Source of the DNA: Melieria omissa
Taxonomy: Eukaryota > Arthropoda > Insecta > Diptera > Ulidiidae
Length of the DNA stretch: 64,000 nucleotides
Direction: 5' to 3'
NCBI GenBank assembly: GCA_963971225.1
Contig: OZ020268.1
Span: 36,853,848 to 36,917,847 of the forward strand
The notes below the pieces were generated by a model. That model did no database searches. It saw only the letters and a program-made list of their open reading frames with translations, and had not been told where the DNA came from. Within the stretch, counting starts at the first letter, position 1; every line of letters begins with the position of its first letter. A program made the position numbers and the translations under genes. This document shows positions 11,601 to 22,830 of this stretch, piece by piece.

Positions 11601-14016
11601 TCATGATGCCAGTGATGTAACGAAGGCGCTGGGACTTGTATGGGACCCACATATCGACAACTTTCTATTTTCATTTTCACCCTTTCCTTCATTCACCAAA
11701 ACAACGAAAAGAACCATACTGTCTGTTATTGCGCGATTTTATGATCCACTGGGTTTAATTGGACCAGTCATTACCAAAGCAAAAATCTTCGTACAGCATT
11801 TATGGAAAGAGAAACTTGAATGGGATGAGAGTATTCCCCAAGCGTTGCAATCCACATGGTTAGACATGTGGGCTGAATTTAAACTCGTTAGTAAATATGA
11901 GTTTCCTCGACTTGTTTTAATACCGAATGCGAGAACTGAAATTCACGCTTTTTGCGATGCAAGCCTTGCTGCATACGGTGTTTGCGCTTATATCCGTTCA
12001 GAAATCGGTGGCGTTATCGAAACTCGTCTCATATGTTCAAAGTCGCGGGTGGCGCCCTTGAAAACACTCACCGTTCCCAAGCTAGAATTGTCGGCAGCAT
12101 TGCTTCTTGCAGAATTGTTGTATTCTATATCAAAAATGAACATTTTTAAAGGTGAATTTCACTGCTGGTCAGACTCTACTATAGTGCTCTCGTGGCTGCA
12201 GCAGGAATCGTCAAACTACAATGTCTTCGTATCGAATCGTATCAGTCGCATACAGTCACTGACAAGGCAAATGTCGTGGCACTATGTGCCAACAGAAATA
12301 AATCCAGCTGATATCCTGTCAAGAGGCGCAACACCTAAGGAGCTGCTACAATCTTCGTCGTGGAAATACGGTCCGCCGTATCTAAAGCAAAACCGAAGTA
12401 GTTGGCCAAGATCACCATCTGTTGTTGTTGAATTGCCTGAGAAACGCAAAAGGGCGCTCATTTTATTTTCAAAAAATAGTGATTGGTCGCGGGATTGTAA
12501 GTACGTAAATTCATTTGGAAAAATGCAAAGAATCTTCGCATATATTTACAAATTTGGATCAGCTAAAGGTACCTGCCGTACTGGGCCTCTGACAGTAAAG
12601 GATGTTCAAATCGGAACTCATTTGCTAATTCGTATGGTGCAAAAGTCAAGCCTTTGCGAAGATTATCGCCATTTGGCAGAAAAGGCAAACATTTCTTCGT
12701 CCTCTCAACTTGCCTCGCTAAATCCTTTTCTGGATAAATTTGGCTTAATTCGCGTAGGAGGCCGACTGCATAACTCGGCTCTGGATTTTGAGTCAAAGCA
12801 CCCAATCATATTGCCTAAGTCGCATCCACTCACAGATTCAATAATAAATTACTTTCATCAAAGGAGCCTACATGCTGGACCACAGGCGCTGCTAGCTACA
12901 ATTCGGTTGCAATACTGGCCTATAGGAGGCAGAAAGACAGTGAGCCGCGTCATCAACAAATGTGTCAGGTGCTTTCGCGTACGACCAAAATTGATCGAAC
13001 ATATCATGGGCAACCTCCCAGCGGAGAGACTACAAGCCAATCGTGCTTTCCTCATTACGGGCGTCGACTTTGCTGGGCCACTTGTCTATCGCTCAGAGAT
13101 TCGAACAAGAGCGCCAATCAAGTGCTATATAAGCCTCTTTGTGTGCTTCGCTACAAAGGCTGTGCACCTAGAGCTAGTAAGCGACTTATCAACATCATCG
13201 TTTTTAGCTGCCCTCAAGCGCTTCATATGTACCCGAGGGAAACCAAAAACACTTTGGTCCGACAACGCAACAAACTTCGTTGGTGCGAAAAACGAGTTGG
13301 GCGAACTGAAGCAGTTGTTTTTTAGCCAAAATCACATACGTGCAGTCTCACAGCAGTGCCTAGAAGACGGTATCGACTGGCAGTTCATACCTCCAAGGTC
13401 GCCCCATTTTGGAGGCCTTTGGGAGGCAGCGATTAAAATTGCAAAATTGCACTTGCTGCGCACCATTGGTCTTTCTGTGTTGACTTTCGATGAGCTTCGA
13501 ACGCTCATTTGTCAAGCTGCAGCAATTATGAACTCACGTCCGTTATGTCCAATTTCAGAAAACGTAGACGACCTGGAAGTGCTCACCCCTGCGCATTTTC
13601 TAATTGGCGCGCCATTCACTTCAGTTGTGGAACCCGATGTTTCGCTACTCAATATTCATCGCCTAGATCGCTGGCAGAAAGTGTGTTACATGCAGCAGCT
13701 CTTCTGGAAAAAATGGAGCACGGAATATGTAACGCTTTTGCAGCAACGTACGAAATGGCGCATTGGAACGCCAGGCATAAATGTTGGAGCAATGGTGCTG
13801 CTGAAAGATGAAAACGCATCCCCTTTGAAATGGCCCTTGGCTAGAGTCATCGAAGTCATCAAGGGCGACGACGATGTTGTCCGAGTGGCAGTGCTGCGAA
13901 CTAGCAGTGGTGTGGTGAAGCGCGCAGTAGCCAAGCTATGCATCTTGCCCATCGATGAGGATTCTGTTGAAGGCGGTAGCCCTCCAACGGGGGCAGGATG
14001 TCCGGAGCAGAGCTAA
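8677..14016 (+). CDS. BEL/Pao gag-pol polyprotein
   Basis: A single frame of 1,779 aa; the ATG at 8677 is chosen because the frame upstream of it has no ATG. In order: a coiled-coil N-terminus; a gag-like DUF1759 region (about 130-270, PKFSGVYTDWPDFY); zinc knuckles (Cys342 region and a CCHC at C376/C379/H384/C389); an aspartic protease of the DUF1758 type with LDSAS (Asp505); reverse transcriptase with YVDD at 918-921; an RNase H-like domain starting near 1089 (FCDAS); an H2C2 integrase zinc domain near 1393; an integrase core with D1464, D1529 and E1583; and a C-terminal DUF5641-like segment. All catalytic residues are present and there is no internal stop. The frame ends 18 bases inside the 3' LTR. 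No envelope gene follows. The virus-like life cycle is inferred from the family. Confidence 0.95.
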   Translation: MANSELSVAFLRRKCTSLKMQLQHMKDSLTAETTSALDEAAISVQLEQVEALYKEFGHVQCKLEQEDNEEIGNAASKEASTAYISVKTELTRLQISLRASNMRSSTMFHQSSRDDSHPSFVIAPPRPRLPVLQVPKFSGVYTDWPDFYSMFETVIGNDSDLTKIEKFQHLRLCLAGSALDTIRSLEISEQNYDKAIELLKRRFDNKRVNFQAHVRDIIALSSAEAGSVARLRQISDGVNSHLRALLTMGTKEQIADCFLINIVARKLDIATQTKWEEISPINVIPTWDSMAAFLEKRCQTMENVEYAVVTQTPSKQVGDKSYQNTNHKKNVFVAATNFTKGCAICNSDLHAISKCPQFLSLLPAARFKEAKKHQLCLNCLRKGHVMKNCQSGSCRHCSSKHNTLLHLDELVPGVSNSNALLATSPTNFASSSSLSTSRFISTPTAAALANNATSASAQATQSALVAASFSDVDSKVTDNFVFLATAVVFIKNNAGSLIPCRAILDSASQVHFITTSVIGQLQLKTTKTTTLVSGIGQSDFAANKIVNIDLQSISGNFSTSISAVVVPTIVDNQPSYTVGSHNLNIPANIQLADPLFYKSQRIDLLIGADLFYDLMCVGQIRLGPSLPLLQKTKLGWVVAGGGGCFVGKGSCLVATEQTRMPEEPDYCLDDLVRKFWEVENHIDTSTKLTKEQLDCEKHFVENYTRSKCGTFSVRLPLKGSASTLGDSYSQALHRFKNVEKRLQRNSELKAQYSAFLKEYIGLQHMSPVDRIPDGIPTHFLPHHCVLKADSTTTKLRVVFDGSARASSAKSLNDICMLGPTIQPSLFEILLRFRTFKIALTGDVCKMYRCVNVAHPDNYLQCILWRERPEDKIQIFKLNTVTYGTKPASFLAIRSMQQLAADEGTSFPVGARVVRRDFYVDDLISGGNSEEEVLQILRETTALLNSGNFKLRKWCSNEPNILWEVAESDRAQLLKFHDASDVTKALGLVWDPHIDNFLFSFSPFPSFTKTTKRTILSVIARFYDPLGLIGPVITKAKIFVQHLWKEKLEWDESIPQALQSTWLDMWAEFKLVSKYEFPRLVLIPNARTEIHAFCDASLAAYGVCAYIRSEIGGVIETRLICSKSRVAPLKTLTVPKLELSAALLLAELLYSISKMNIFKGEFHCWSDSTIVLSWLQQESSNYNVFVSNRISRIQSLTRQMSWHYVPTEINPADILSRGATPKELLQSSSWKYGPPYLKQNRSSWPRSPSVVVELPEKRKRALILFSKNSDWSRDCKYVNSFGKMQRIFAYIYKFGSAKGTCRTGPLTVKDVQIGTHLLIRMVQKSSLCEDYRHLAEKANISSSSQLASLNPFLDKFGLIRVGGRLHNSALDFESKHPIILPKSHPLTDSIINYFHQRSLHAGPQALLATIRLQYWPIGGRKTVSRVINKCVRCFRVRPKLIEHIMGNLPAERLQANRAFLITGVDFAGPLVYRSEIRTRAPIKCYISLFVCFATKAVHLELVSDLSTSSFLAALKRFICTRGKPKTLWSDNATNFVGAKNELGELKQLFFSQNHIRAVSQQCLEDGIDWQFIPPRSPHFGGLWEAAIKIAKLHLLRTIGLSVLTFDELRTLICQAAAIMNSRPLCPISENVDDLEVLTPAHFLIGAPFTSVVEPDVSLLNIHRLDRWQKVCYMQQLFWKKWSTEYVTLLQQRTKWRIGTPGINVGAMVLLKDENASPLKWPLARVIEVIKGDDDVVRVAVLRTSSGVVKRAVAKLCILPIDEDSVEGGSPPTGAGCPEQS

Positions 14017-14263
14017 AACTTCGGCTGCTACCAACATGATGATTCGCAACACTATCGCAACATGTTGCCACCATCGGCAATTCTTTCATACCTTTGTAAA
14101 CTAAATTGTACTAAAAATTCTCTCTTGCTAAGCACTCATGTACACATATACACCTATAAAAGACATGTATCGAATGTTAATGAAGAAGTCGTTGAGTGTA
14201 CGGCATTCGGTCGGCACATCAATAAAGCAAACATAAGTAGCAAAAAAGCTTGTTACTTCAACA
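13999..14263 (+). repeat. 3' LTR of the BEL/Pao element
   Basis: 265 bp matching 8163-8427 without a visible difference. It contains the stop codon of the polyprotein (14014-14016) and is followed by the target duplication GGACA. Confidence 0.95.
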
Positions 14264-14930
14264 GGACATTTTTGTCATTTTAGAAAAAAAGGGTCAAATT
14301 GACCCATAGATATGGGAGCTAGAGGGTTAAAATATTCTAGCAAAATATTCCTCGTAGTATTTAACACCAAATTGCTGAACAAATCATATACCTGAAATGT
14401 TTCGTATGTCGGACGTTAAACTTTGAGCTTTGTGTAGTCAGAGACCCATAGCGGAATTTGATGGCAAATATTTTCCTGGTACATTTATTTCATAAAAATC
14501 CTTTTTCAAGAAAAATGTTTGCCATTTTTGACAAAACAAAAGTCAAATTGACCCATAGATATGGGAGCTAGAGGGTTACAATATTCTAGAAAAATGTTCC
14601 CCGTAGTATTTTACATCAAATTGCTGAACAAATCATATACCTGAAATATTTCATATCTCGTATGTTAAATTTTGAGCTTTGAGTATTCAAAGAACGATAG
14701 TGAAATTTGATGGCAAATATTTTTTTGGTACATTTATTTCTTAAAAGTCCTGTTTTAAGGGACATTTTTGACATTTTAGAAAAAAAGGGTCAAATTGACC
14801 CATAGATATGGGAGCTAGAGGGTTAAAATACTCTTAAAAAAATGTTTCTCGTAATATTTTGCATCAAATTGCTGAACACATCACATATCTAAAATGTAAT
14901 CTTACATGGTTTTCGTATGCCGATTCACCT
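14264..14930. repeat. Tandem satellite of about 248 bp with a GGGTCAAATTGACCC core
   Basis: Two and a half units remain on this side of the BEL insertion. The shared core, containing GTCAAATTGACCC and ATAGATATGGGAGCTAGAGG, recurs at 14,293, 14,542 and 14,789 (spacing 249 and 247 bp). GGGTCAAATTGACCC is an inverted repeat around one central base. The array continues the block at 8041-8162. Confidence 0.85.
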
Positions 14931-17900
14931 TTCAAATGTACAAAAGTGGGAGAAACTTTGACTTTAGATGTAAACATTTAAAAATCCTATACATGTATTT
15001 TTTTTGGTCCCAAATCCGTTGTCAGAACCTTTAATTTTTTTTGTTATATAGGGTAAGTTTATAATTATTCTTATTTCGAACATCTATGGAAGCTAAGCCT
15101 TCAAGGCGCCATCAAGAATGATATTGACTCGTAAGGGACCTCGAGAGAAAATACTTAACTGAAAATTCCGCTTAACTGAAATAGAAGTCCAGATCGTATT
15201 TTTATTTGGTATTTTTGTGAATTTTTGCATAGCTGAAAAGATCGGTGAAATTAATTGAATTGTTTTGGGTCCAAAACATACATTTACATTATTTCAACTC
15301 CACCTAAGTGACAAAATTGTGTGTATTTTTGCAACGCTGATTAGTGTATCACATGATTTCATTAGTTGTCGTGGTTGGCTTTTGAGATAACAATAACATT
15401 AGAAAATTTCGGAATTAGATTGTCTTTTTTCACTAATACGCTTAATTGAAAGGAATTTCACTTAGTCGGAGTTCGTTTGACTGAAAACACCGTTTAACTA
15501 TAATTTAAAGGCTAGAAAGATCTACTTGCAGTTAAGCGGATGTTATGTTTTCTTTTTTAGGATACGCTCTGAACCCATTTATAGGGTTTTTTAATTAGAA
15601 ATATGGTTTTTGCCATTGAAAACATTTTCTTTTAATATTAAAGTATCGTAAATTGTATGCGTCCACTGATCCTATACTGATAAACATGCATCTATAAAAA
15701 AGAATTTCTATTAAAAAAAATTTATAAAAAGCAACTAATTGTTTGTAACGTTTTGTCTATGGATGTCATTCGTTACGATTTCGAAACGAAATAATTCAGT
15801 GAAATAATTCATATTTCCAGTGCAAATTAATTCATTATTAATTCGAATTAAAATTAATTCCAATATGCATTTTTATGATTTTTTTCAGAAAATTAGATAA
15901 TTTCATACCAAAAAAAATTGTTGCTGCATTTTCTTAAATTGTACCAACAGAAAGAGTCTCTGAAAAGTTATAAATATCATCCATTTAGACACTAATGGGT
16001 TAAAGGGTTGTTCAGGTATTATCAATTTATATTTTTTTACTGTTTGAACTAATCGTTATATCAATTTACCTTTTTTATAGTTTGAACAGCCTGGAGGTTT
16101 CTTAAAAGCGGCGATTGTGAATCTCTGAACGCTGTCACTAGTTTGAGGTTTTGTTTTGGTTTCTCGAAGAGATTTTCTCTGAATGAAAGAAAAATTCGGA
16201 CATTAATCCCAAGATGGATTATGTAAGTCGTTATGCTATTCAGTCTAAATTTTCCTCCGCAAAAGATATTAGTCTCTTATATGCAAAGGAAGTGTTAAAG
16301 TTTTCCTTCCTTAATTCTGAAGCAGATCGTTTGTTTTGGTTGGAGGCCCTCTGTAGCCAGATTCCGCCACCTTGTGTCTGCTTATTGGTCATGGGATAGT
16401 AAAAAGAGTTTGAGTCTCTTCAGATACAATAATATAATTGTTTTTACTAATTTATACTTTAATAGAATTTAAAAATGCTGCCTATTAAAACGATTTATAA
16501 TTTAAATGAATATGAAATCCTTTTCAATCCACTGAGTAATGCAGTAAAACCTTTACACATTTATTTTTTTTCAAAGGCAAACAAAAGTTTAACAAAAACG
16601 AAACCACACGTAAGTGCGATACAAGTTTTTGTCCATTTTTTATGATATCGTAGCAAAAACACACTAGAAATGTGTTTTAAACTCATAATTTTATTACATT
16701 ACCCTATTACACTAAGAACAACTGGAGGTGTGTCTTATCTGACTCTAAAATGTTACAAATGTTTTATATTATGAAGCAATAAGATTGATTAGCTTTTGAT
16801 CGAAATTTACTGCTCAACAAAGCGCACAAATGCACTGTGCAAATTAATTTATTCTAAAAGTGCACGAGTACTTACTGGCAAAAGAAAATTGTTACAATCA
16901 GAGAAAATATTATTACAAATTATTTTTTTAAATGTGCCTCTCTTTAGAAACTTTCGTAGTAATAAAAGAAAACACCGCCTACTGCAAAATTGCTACCAAT
17001 CGCCAAAATGCTGAGAGAAACCAAACGGTCAGTTATGTTTTCCAACTATTCGGCCCACATTAGACTTAACGACAATAAACCATCATATTTGATTCATTGA
17101 TTGTTGCTTAATTTTGTTAAAATTTGAACTTGTTGATATTAAAATACTGGCAACCCGATTGGGTACTTGATACAATTTTCCAAATAAATTCTGCTAGTTA
17201 TTTCTGCTAATTTTCCATACAAAATTTGTACACCTAAGCTTTAAAAGGCTTTTGCAATATGGAAAATGCAACTATTTTACAAAATTCAGCCCTGCAACTG
17301 TTTTAATTGCATTTTCAAATGCAATTGCACAAAATCCAATTTAAACTATTTACAAACCTATTGAAAATATGAACATTTCCAATAATAATTATTTTAATTA
17401 CGCTAAAAATGAAAATAAATTATTGATTTTTAAATAATGTTTCTTCATTTATTTATTTATTTATTGATCACTTTTCATCAATGACGACATAAAATTATGC
17501 ATGTATGTATAGACTTTCATGTGTATGTATATATGCGCAAATGTATGTGTTTATTTATAATGATGCGCCCTCACAAATTGCATCTAATGTGATTCAATGC
17601 GTGAATGTATGTAAATGATGCGCTTGTGCGCACTTATGTATATGATAATGTATGTATATGATAATGACAGCGTAGAGAAAATAGATTTCATTTGAATTTC
17701 TTTTTTTAAATATAGCTTCATACTTGATCGTATCATCCTTATTGCAAGTTATGTTGTTTATGCGTTTTTAAATATAATTTTATTATTTTTTTTAATTGTT
17801 TTTTTTTTAATTGTTTTTTTTTATATAGTAAAATGTAATTTGAAACTCTCACTTTGAATTGTAGCATAAACTATGTAACATACAATAGTAGAGTAGAATA

Positions 17901-17950
17901 CCGTTTACACAATTAATATTTAAGAATAAAGGATACTATTACAGATTCGG
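14931..17950. other. AT-rich intergenic region, no recognised gene
   Basis: Three kilobases of AT-rich DNA. An ATG frame at 16214-16399 (61 codons) has somewhat coding-like composition but no recognisable domain. Poly-T runs cluster near 17,785-17,825, and ATGTATGTA-rich text lies at 17,500-17,670. Several copies of an ACTTAACTGAAA-like phrase occur at 15,150-15,530. I see no RNA gene or transposon boundary. Confidence 0.4.
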
Positions 17951-20285
17951 TTTCGTGTTCATTGCAATTTTGCGCTACAAATCAGCAACTACGAATTTTC
18001 CGCGTGTGTCTGTTTGTGTATCTGTGTGTGTTTGTGTTTATATATCAACAAATCACATCGTTTTGGTATGCATTCAAATGTCGATTGGTGATGGAGTGCG
18101 CCGAATGAAATTGCGCCATGTTGCAATTGATTTCTTGGGGAATGTTTGCTTGTTTGTTTGTGTTCGTTTGTGGCGTGTATGAGCGCGGGTGGGAATCATC
18201 AAATGAGCTAAACTGCAGCAGACTTTGAACGTTACACATTTCTATTAGCTCAGCTGCTGCAGTTGTGTGATTTGTTGTTTTATGTTGTTATTGTTGAGAT
18301 ACATTTTTGCTTTATAAATAATTTGTTAACACGATTTTAGCTAATGCCGTTGCAATTGAGTTTATTTTTTCTTTCATTTTACACTCTATGCTTTTATGTA
18401 TTTTATTATTTAGTTTTTCTAAAGGAAAAACGTGAATTTTAATGTGAAGTAGCCTGAAGCATCTGGCTCACAGCATTTGCACATCACATTAAAATTTGCA
18501 TTTCTACATGTTTGATTTTGTAAAACTCAATAAAATTTCATATTCTAATTTACTTAGAGAACGTTAACGACATGAAAAGTTCTTGGCAGTTGTTTTGTTT
18601 TTTTTTAATTTTTGTTTAAATCATTTTCCCCCTTCACTTCGCTTATTTTCGTTCGCCTAGTATGCAGTTATTTTGTTTAGTAACTAAGTCGAGCTTGCAG
18701 CCTGTTGTTCTCTGCGTTTCTCTGGCGTTTTTACTAAATTGCCAGCTGCAGTACTGCCAGCCAACGCTAGCTATGCGATTCGCGGCGCCCTTTTCGCAGG
18801 GCCTGTCTTCTTCAATAGCCATCTGCGCGGGCCTCAATGCCCTTCACGTTTCTTACTCGCTCCTGCTGCTCACAGCTCTGACTTTCTGTCCCATCGACTG
18901 CGTTCGTCTTCGTTTGGTAGTCGTCTCCTCTATCAACTTCAATGCTTTAATACTCTTTTTGTTATTTCCTTATGTAAACTTCATTCAACAAGCTGCAACG
19001 CACTTGTTCGTAACTAATGCCTTTACACATTATAATTAATTATAATAACTTGAAAAATTGGTTGTAACTAATTGTCGATACATTAAGGTGTTCGTCTTAC
19101 ATTTACATTTCTTTCAAGCAGCGTAATATAAATATTGTAATGAAATAATCTAATATGAATTCAATGGCAGCCATTGCGTGCTCTCTTCATTCTATACAAA
19201 ATCAACTCTACGCATTTCATACAGCTTTATTTACGTTAGTATGAAGTGGTGCATGTCGACAACAGCTTCTTAAATAAGCAAAGTTTGACAGATTAAAAAT
19301 CAAATTTTTCATCACAATAAATTAAAAGCTAATTTTCGAAACAGACCTGAACGGGAAGAAAAATCGTGATAAATACACACATGAAACTTAAAGTAATGCA
19401 GACAGTTGAAACGGTACAGTTTAATTGTTCTCTATAGGTGTGGTAGGTAGCAATTGAAGGGTGCAGAAGAGTATTTTGAAATTCAGTAGATAGGAAAGTA
19501 CGGAGTAGATTTGCACACGCCTTCCTGCACTTTGTGGCGAGCAGTGGATGAGCAGTCTAGAGCGTACGAATTTCAGCTTCCGGCATAAAAGCAGCAGCGG
19601 CGGCGGCGGCAGCCATAATAGCGGCAGCAGCAAAAGTTTCAAACGCGCTCCAGCTTGCTGCATATTGCACCTGAAGGCGTTGCGCTTTTGTCTCACAGTG
19701 CAATTTGCGCTTTTGTTTTTGGTCCAAAAATTCATACAATTCGTTTGTGTGCTTGGTTTTTGTTTTGTGTGTGTTGGTTGTTGTTGTTGTGGTGTTTGTG
19801 GTTTGCGTTTACGATTTTTGCAATAATTGCAATTTGACTGGCAAGCAAAACTGCCCATAACTTTAAATGAAGGAAAGTTAAAGCAATCTGCATGCACTTT
19901 TGTGTTTGAGTGGATGCGGTTGAGTGTGCGTGTGTGTGTTTGTGTGAGTTCGATGTGTGTGTATGTTTATGTTGTTGTTGTGTGCTTTTCTTTTGCATAG
20001 ATAAAGAAAAGATGCGAGCAAGGGTTGTTATTGGTTGTTTTTGTTACCGAAATGTCTAACGTTTGTTTGGTTACGCACGTCACTTTATGCCATATATCTC
20101 ATCAACACGCCCACGTCAACGCCAACACCAACTGCGTTCATCCGTGCTCCATCATGCACCACTACCACAACCACTCATCACTTCGTTCCACCATCCAACG
20201 TTCACCACCGTCGTCACAAGCCAACAACACCACCAGCATTTCTCAGCGCCGTTCGCCTTCGTTTCACGGATGCCGCCACTGCCGC
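17951..20285. other. Noncoding region 3' of the Yippee-like gene
   Basis: Contains GT-rich stretches (18,003-18,035; 19,925-19,980) and a CAG/GGC-rich patch (19,585-19,640). Many overlapping open frames exist on both strands, for example 18662-19039 plus and 19421-19897 minus, but they are low-complexity and have no domain. The right part, 19,400-20,285, may be the 3' untranslated region of the minus-strand gene at 20,286-20,630. Confidence 0.4.
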
Positions 20286-20630
20286 TCAATCCCAGCCATT
20301 CTCCTTGATCATGTGCGCCAGCTCGATGATGTATTTGCCCTCCTTGTACTTCTGGCTGGACTCGTAGGCGTGCTCGTACTTCCAGCCCAGCGGCGTTTTG
20401 CAGCACTCACAGTAGATGTCGGCGACGGCGTGCAGCCCAGTGAGCAGCACTCGCTCCTCCGTCTGGCCGCACGCCACATTCACCACCGAATTGAACAGAT
20501 ACGCGGGCCCTTGGCTGCCCTGAAACGATTTCGATATAAGCTCGTCGTGCGAAGCGAGGTGGGCGCGGCAATGAACACATGAGTAGGTCCGATTCGTGGA
20601 CGGCAAATAGGCCTGAAATGTCTTCACCAT
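20286..20630 (-). CDS. Yippee-like zinc-binding protein (YPEL1-5 family)
   Basis: A single-exon frame of 114 aa on the minus strand, starting [10 protein letters not shown]. The in-frame GTG five codons upstream is not used, because family members start at MVKTF or MVKMT. The Yippee domain spans nearly the whole protein: a first zinc pair at C18-X2-C21, a second at C74-X2-C77, then PLGWKY (80-85) and a basic C-terminus ending KENGWD. Length and sequence match the very conserved animal YPEL1-4 type; the Drosophila homologue I recall is CG15309. Family members are small nuclear and centrosome/spindle-associated proteins whose molecular activity is poorly defined, and the fold resembles CULT/MIS18 zinc domains. 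No intron interrupts the coding part. Upstream DNA on this strand (20,631-21,600) is CA/GT-rich and may hold noncoding leader and promoter. Confidence 0.95.
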   Translation of the reverse strand: MVKTFQAYLPSTNRTYSCVHCRAHLASHDELISKSFQGSQGPAYLFNSVVNVACGQTEERVLLTGLHAVADIYCECCKTPLGWKYEHAYESSQKYKEGKYIIELAHMIKENGWD

Positions 20631-22830
20631 CTCTGAAGCTGACACGGCGCTGCGTTGGCTTCTTCTCTGCTTTTGTTTTTATTTCTTTATTGTTATTATT
20701 ATTGTTTTTGCGTGCGCTGCTGCGGCTCAACAATTGCGCTGCAAATGAAGGAGATTTTGTTTTCAATAAATATCAATTGGCACAGAAAATGTTTATTAAA
20801 CAAAAATCAATGAAAGCAACAACTAACGCCGAAAAAAACATGCCACGCCAAACTCAATTTTCAACTCACCGACAAAATACAAATACGCTGCGATAGTGTA
20901 TGACTTTTTTTTCGATGCGACCGCAACAATTAGAGCAACACAAGTAAAACACCGGACCAACAACGACGATGAAGCCACCACGACGTTACATTCACTTCAC
21001 TTCAGTGCTGAACGAAAATCAACTGCGACTCGGGCACCAACGGCTCCAACAGCTCACCAGCTCACCAGCACTTCAGCGCTACCAGCTGCTCTTCAATTTC
21101 GCGCTGCTGCTTTGAAGCGGTTTGTTTTTATTTTGCTTTGCTTTGTTGTCGTTGTCGTCGTGATTGTTGTTGTTGTTGCTGTTGTTATTGGTATTGTCGA
21201 TTGTTGTTGTCGACGCTATGGCTGCGACTGCTGGCTGGCGCGTATCTATATCTCCACTCTGATAAGTAATTGTGTGTACTTGTGTGTGACTGCGCCTCCC
21301 GCAACGTTGCTCCCGATGCGCGCACGTCCCACCGCTGTCTGTCTACCGTATTCGTCTCGTCTGCTGGCGTGCGCGTGTGTGTGTGCCGTGGCGTTGCTGT
21401 CTGTGTGTGTGTGGACACCAGCAAAACTCCGCGTTCAATTCAAATTCGTCTGCGTTTATTTTCCAGTGATTAAATATCAAATTTCCTGCAATGCACAACG
21501 GAGAAGCAAAGGGAAAATATCAAATAATTACAATTGCAAATAGCGCAGAACACAACGGCACCCGTGTGTTATCAACGCTGCGGTCGAAGTCTGAGCAATC
21601 TGCGCCCAGTTTGTCATACATGAATGCATGCATGGAAACTTATAAGTTATAACTCACACACACACACACACACGAGAATATGTAGGAGTGGCAGCGGGTG
21701 GAAAAATGAGCAGATGTGATTTCCATTTTAGCGATTATGTGTAATGTGACCTCAATTGGCTGCCATATTGACCCAACCTGCATGCAACAAACAAAAGCAC
21801 AATTTACGCCACAAAGAACGACTGCGAAAATAAGCAACGCTTGTGATCCACTGAAGCGTTGGCAAGGAGCAGGCAAGCGTAGGGCACTTCCCTTGGCGAT
21901 AGTAGCACAAACAAAGACGCAGCAACAATGGTTCGTTGGACTGTATGAATTATTGGTTCAGTATTTAGCTCAGCTTTTTGCAATCGCAGTAAACGGCAAC
22001 GAGAGTTGACTAGCAAAACACAAAGACAAGCATTGCTTGTATAATTAAAACAAGGAAATTTCATGACTGATTAAGAAGTCAGATGGTTGAATGAGATTTA
22101 AGTTGTCTCTATTTGTACATACAAATGTTATATAAAAGTTCTACGATTTCTGGGATTTCGCCTCATCAAACTATTCCACTGTCAAAGGGCAAAAGTCAGA
22201 ACAACAAATCTGCCTTAATTTTCTGCATTTTCATTCGTCAATTTTTTCACTAAAAACCAAAAAGAACAGCGAGTACGAGTAGGCAACCTACCAGATAAGA
22301 GCCACAACATTTCAACTGCTGGCCTGCACCAACACATTTATTGGTAGCCAGCACAAGGCAAAGCCCACTTTTTCGCGCAAACAGCTGCACATTCATATTT
22401 GCTGACCATAAACGAATTAAAGCAAAACGAATAAATACATAAATCGCTTGAAAGCTGTTTGTGCCGCAGTGCGAATGCATTTCAAGCGCTCATTTACTGC
22501 ACTAATTTTGTGCGCATTTATTTGCCGCGGCGTTTCGCTGTAAAAGAAATGAAATATTTTTGCACACATTTGCGTAATAAATACGTTTTACATTTGTGCG
22601 GGCTTTTAGTTTCTTTTTTTTTAGACATGTTTGCTTTTATTCTTTGCTTGAAAACGGGTTTAAATAAACTTAAACAACAGAGTTGCCAAAGACCGGCAAA
22701 TGATTGCTCAAGACTGACAAATAGCAGTTATTTTTTTGGTTTTTGTATACTAAGATCATTCGAAATCTTTTTATGATTATTACGATGCATATTTAATATT
22801 TTTAGATTTTTGTATTATTCCCAAACATAT
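20631..22830. other. Noncoding region upstream of the Yippee-like gene
   Basis: A balanced-composition block (20,650-21,550) with GT/GTT microsatellite text and (CA)n at 21,655-21,674. Open frames such as 20896-21543 plus (215 codons) are built from low-complexity repeats and lack any domain. Plausibly the promoter and leader region of the minus-strand Yippee-like gene. No defined core promoter motif could be assigned. Confidence 0.4.

Larger units (their letters stand above)
8163..14263 (+). mobile_element. Complete BEL/Pao LTR retrotransposon
   Basis: A 6.1-kb element with two 265-bp LTRs (8163-8427 and 13999-14263), both TGTCCGG...TTCAACA, and a 5-bp target duplication GGACA (8158-8162 and 14264-14268). 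A primer-binding site follows the 5' LTR after one base, and a purine-rich tract GGGGGCAGGA (13989-13998) abuts the 3' LTR. One uninterrupted gag-pol frame fills the interior. I find no difference between the LTRs by eye, which implies a very recent insertion. It probably remains competent for transposition, although that is inference. Confidence 0.95.

Noticed and set aside
18662..19039. 125-codon hydrophobic frame
   Set aside because: Overlaps other frames of similar length; no signal-peptide logic, homology or splice context that I can support.
20896..21543. 215-codon plus-strand frame next to the Yippee-like gene
   Set aside because: Built mainly from GTT/GTC repeats (poly-Val tract) and CA/GT microsatellite; no domain or support for a start.
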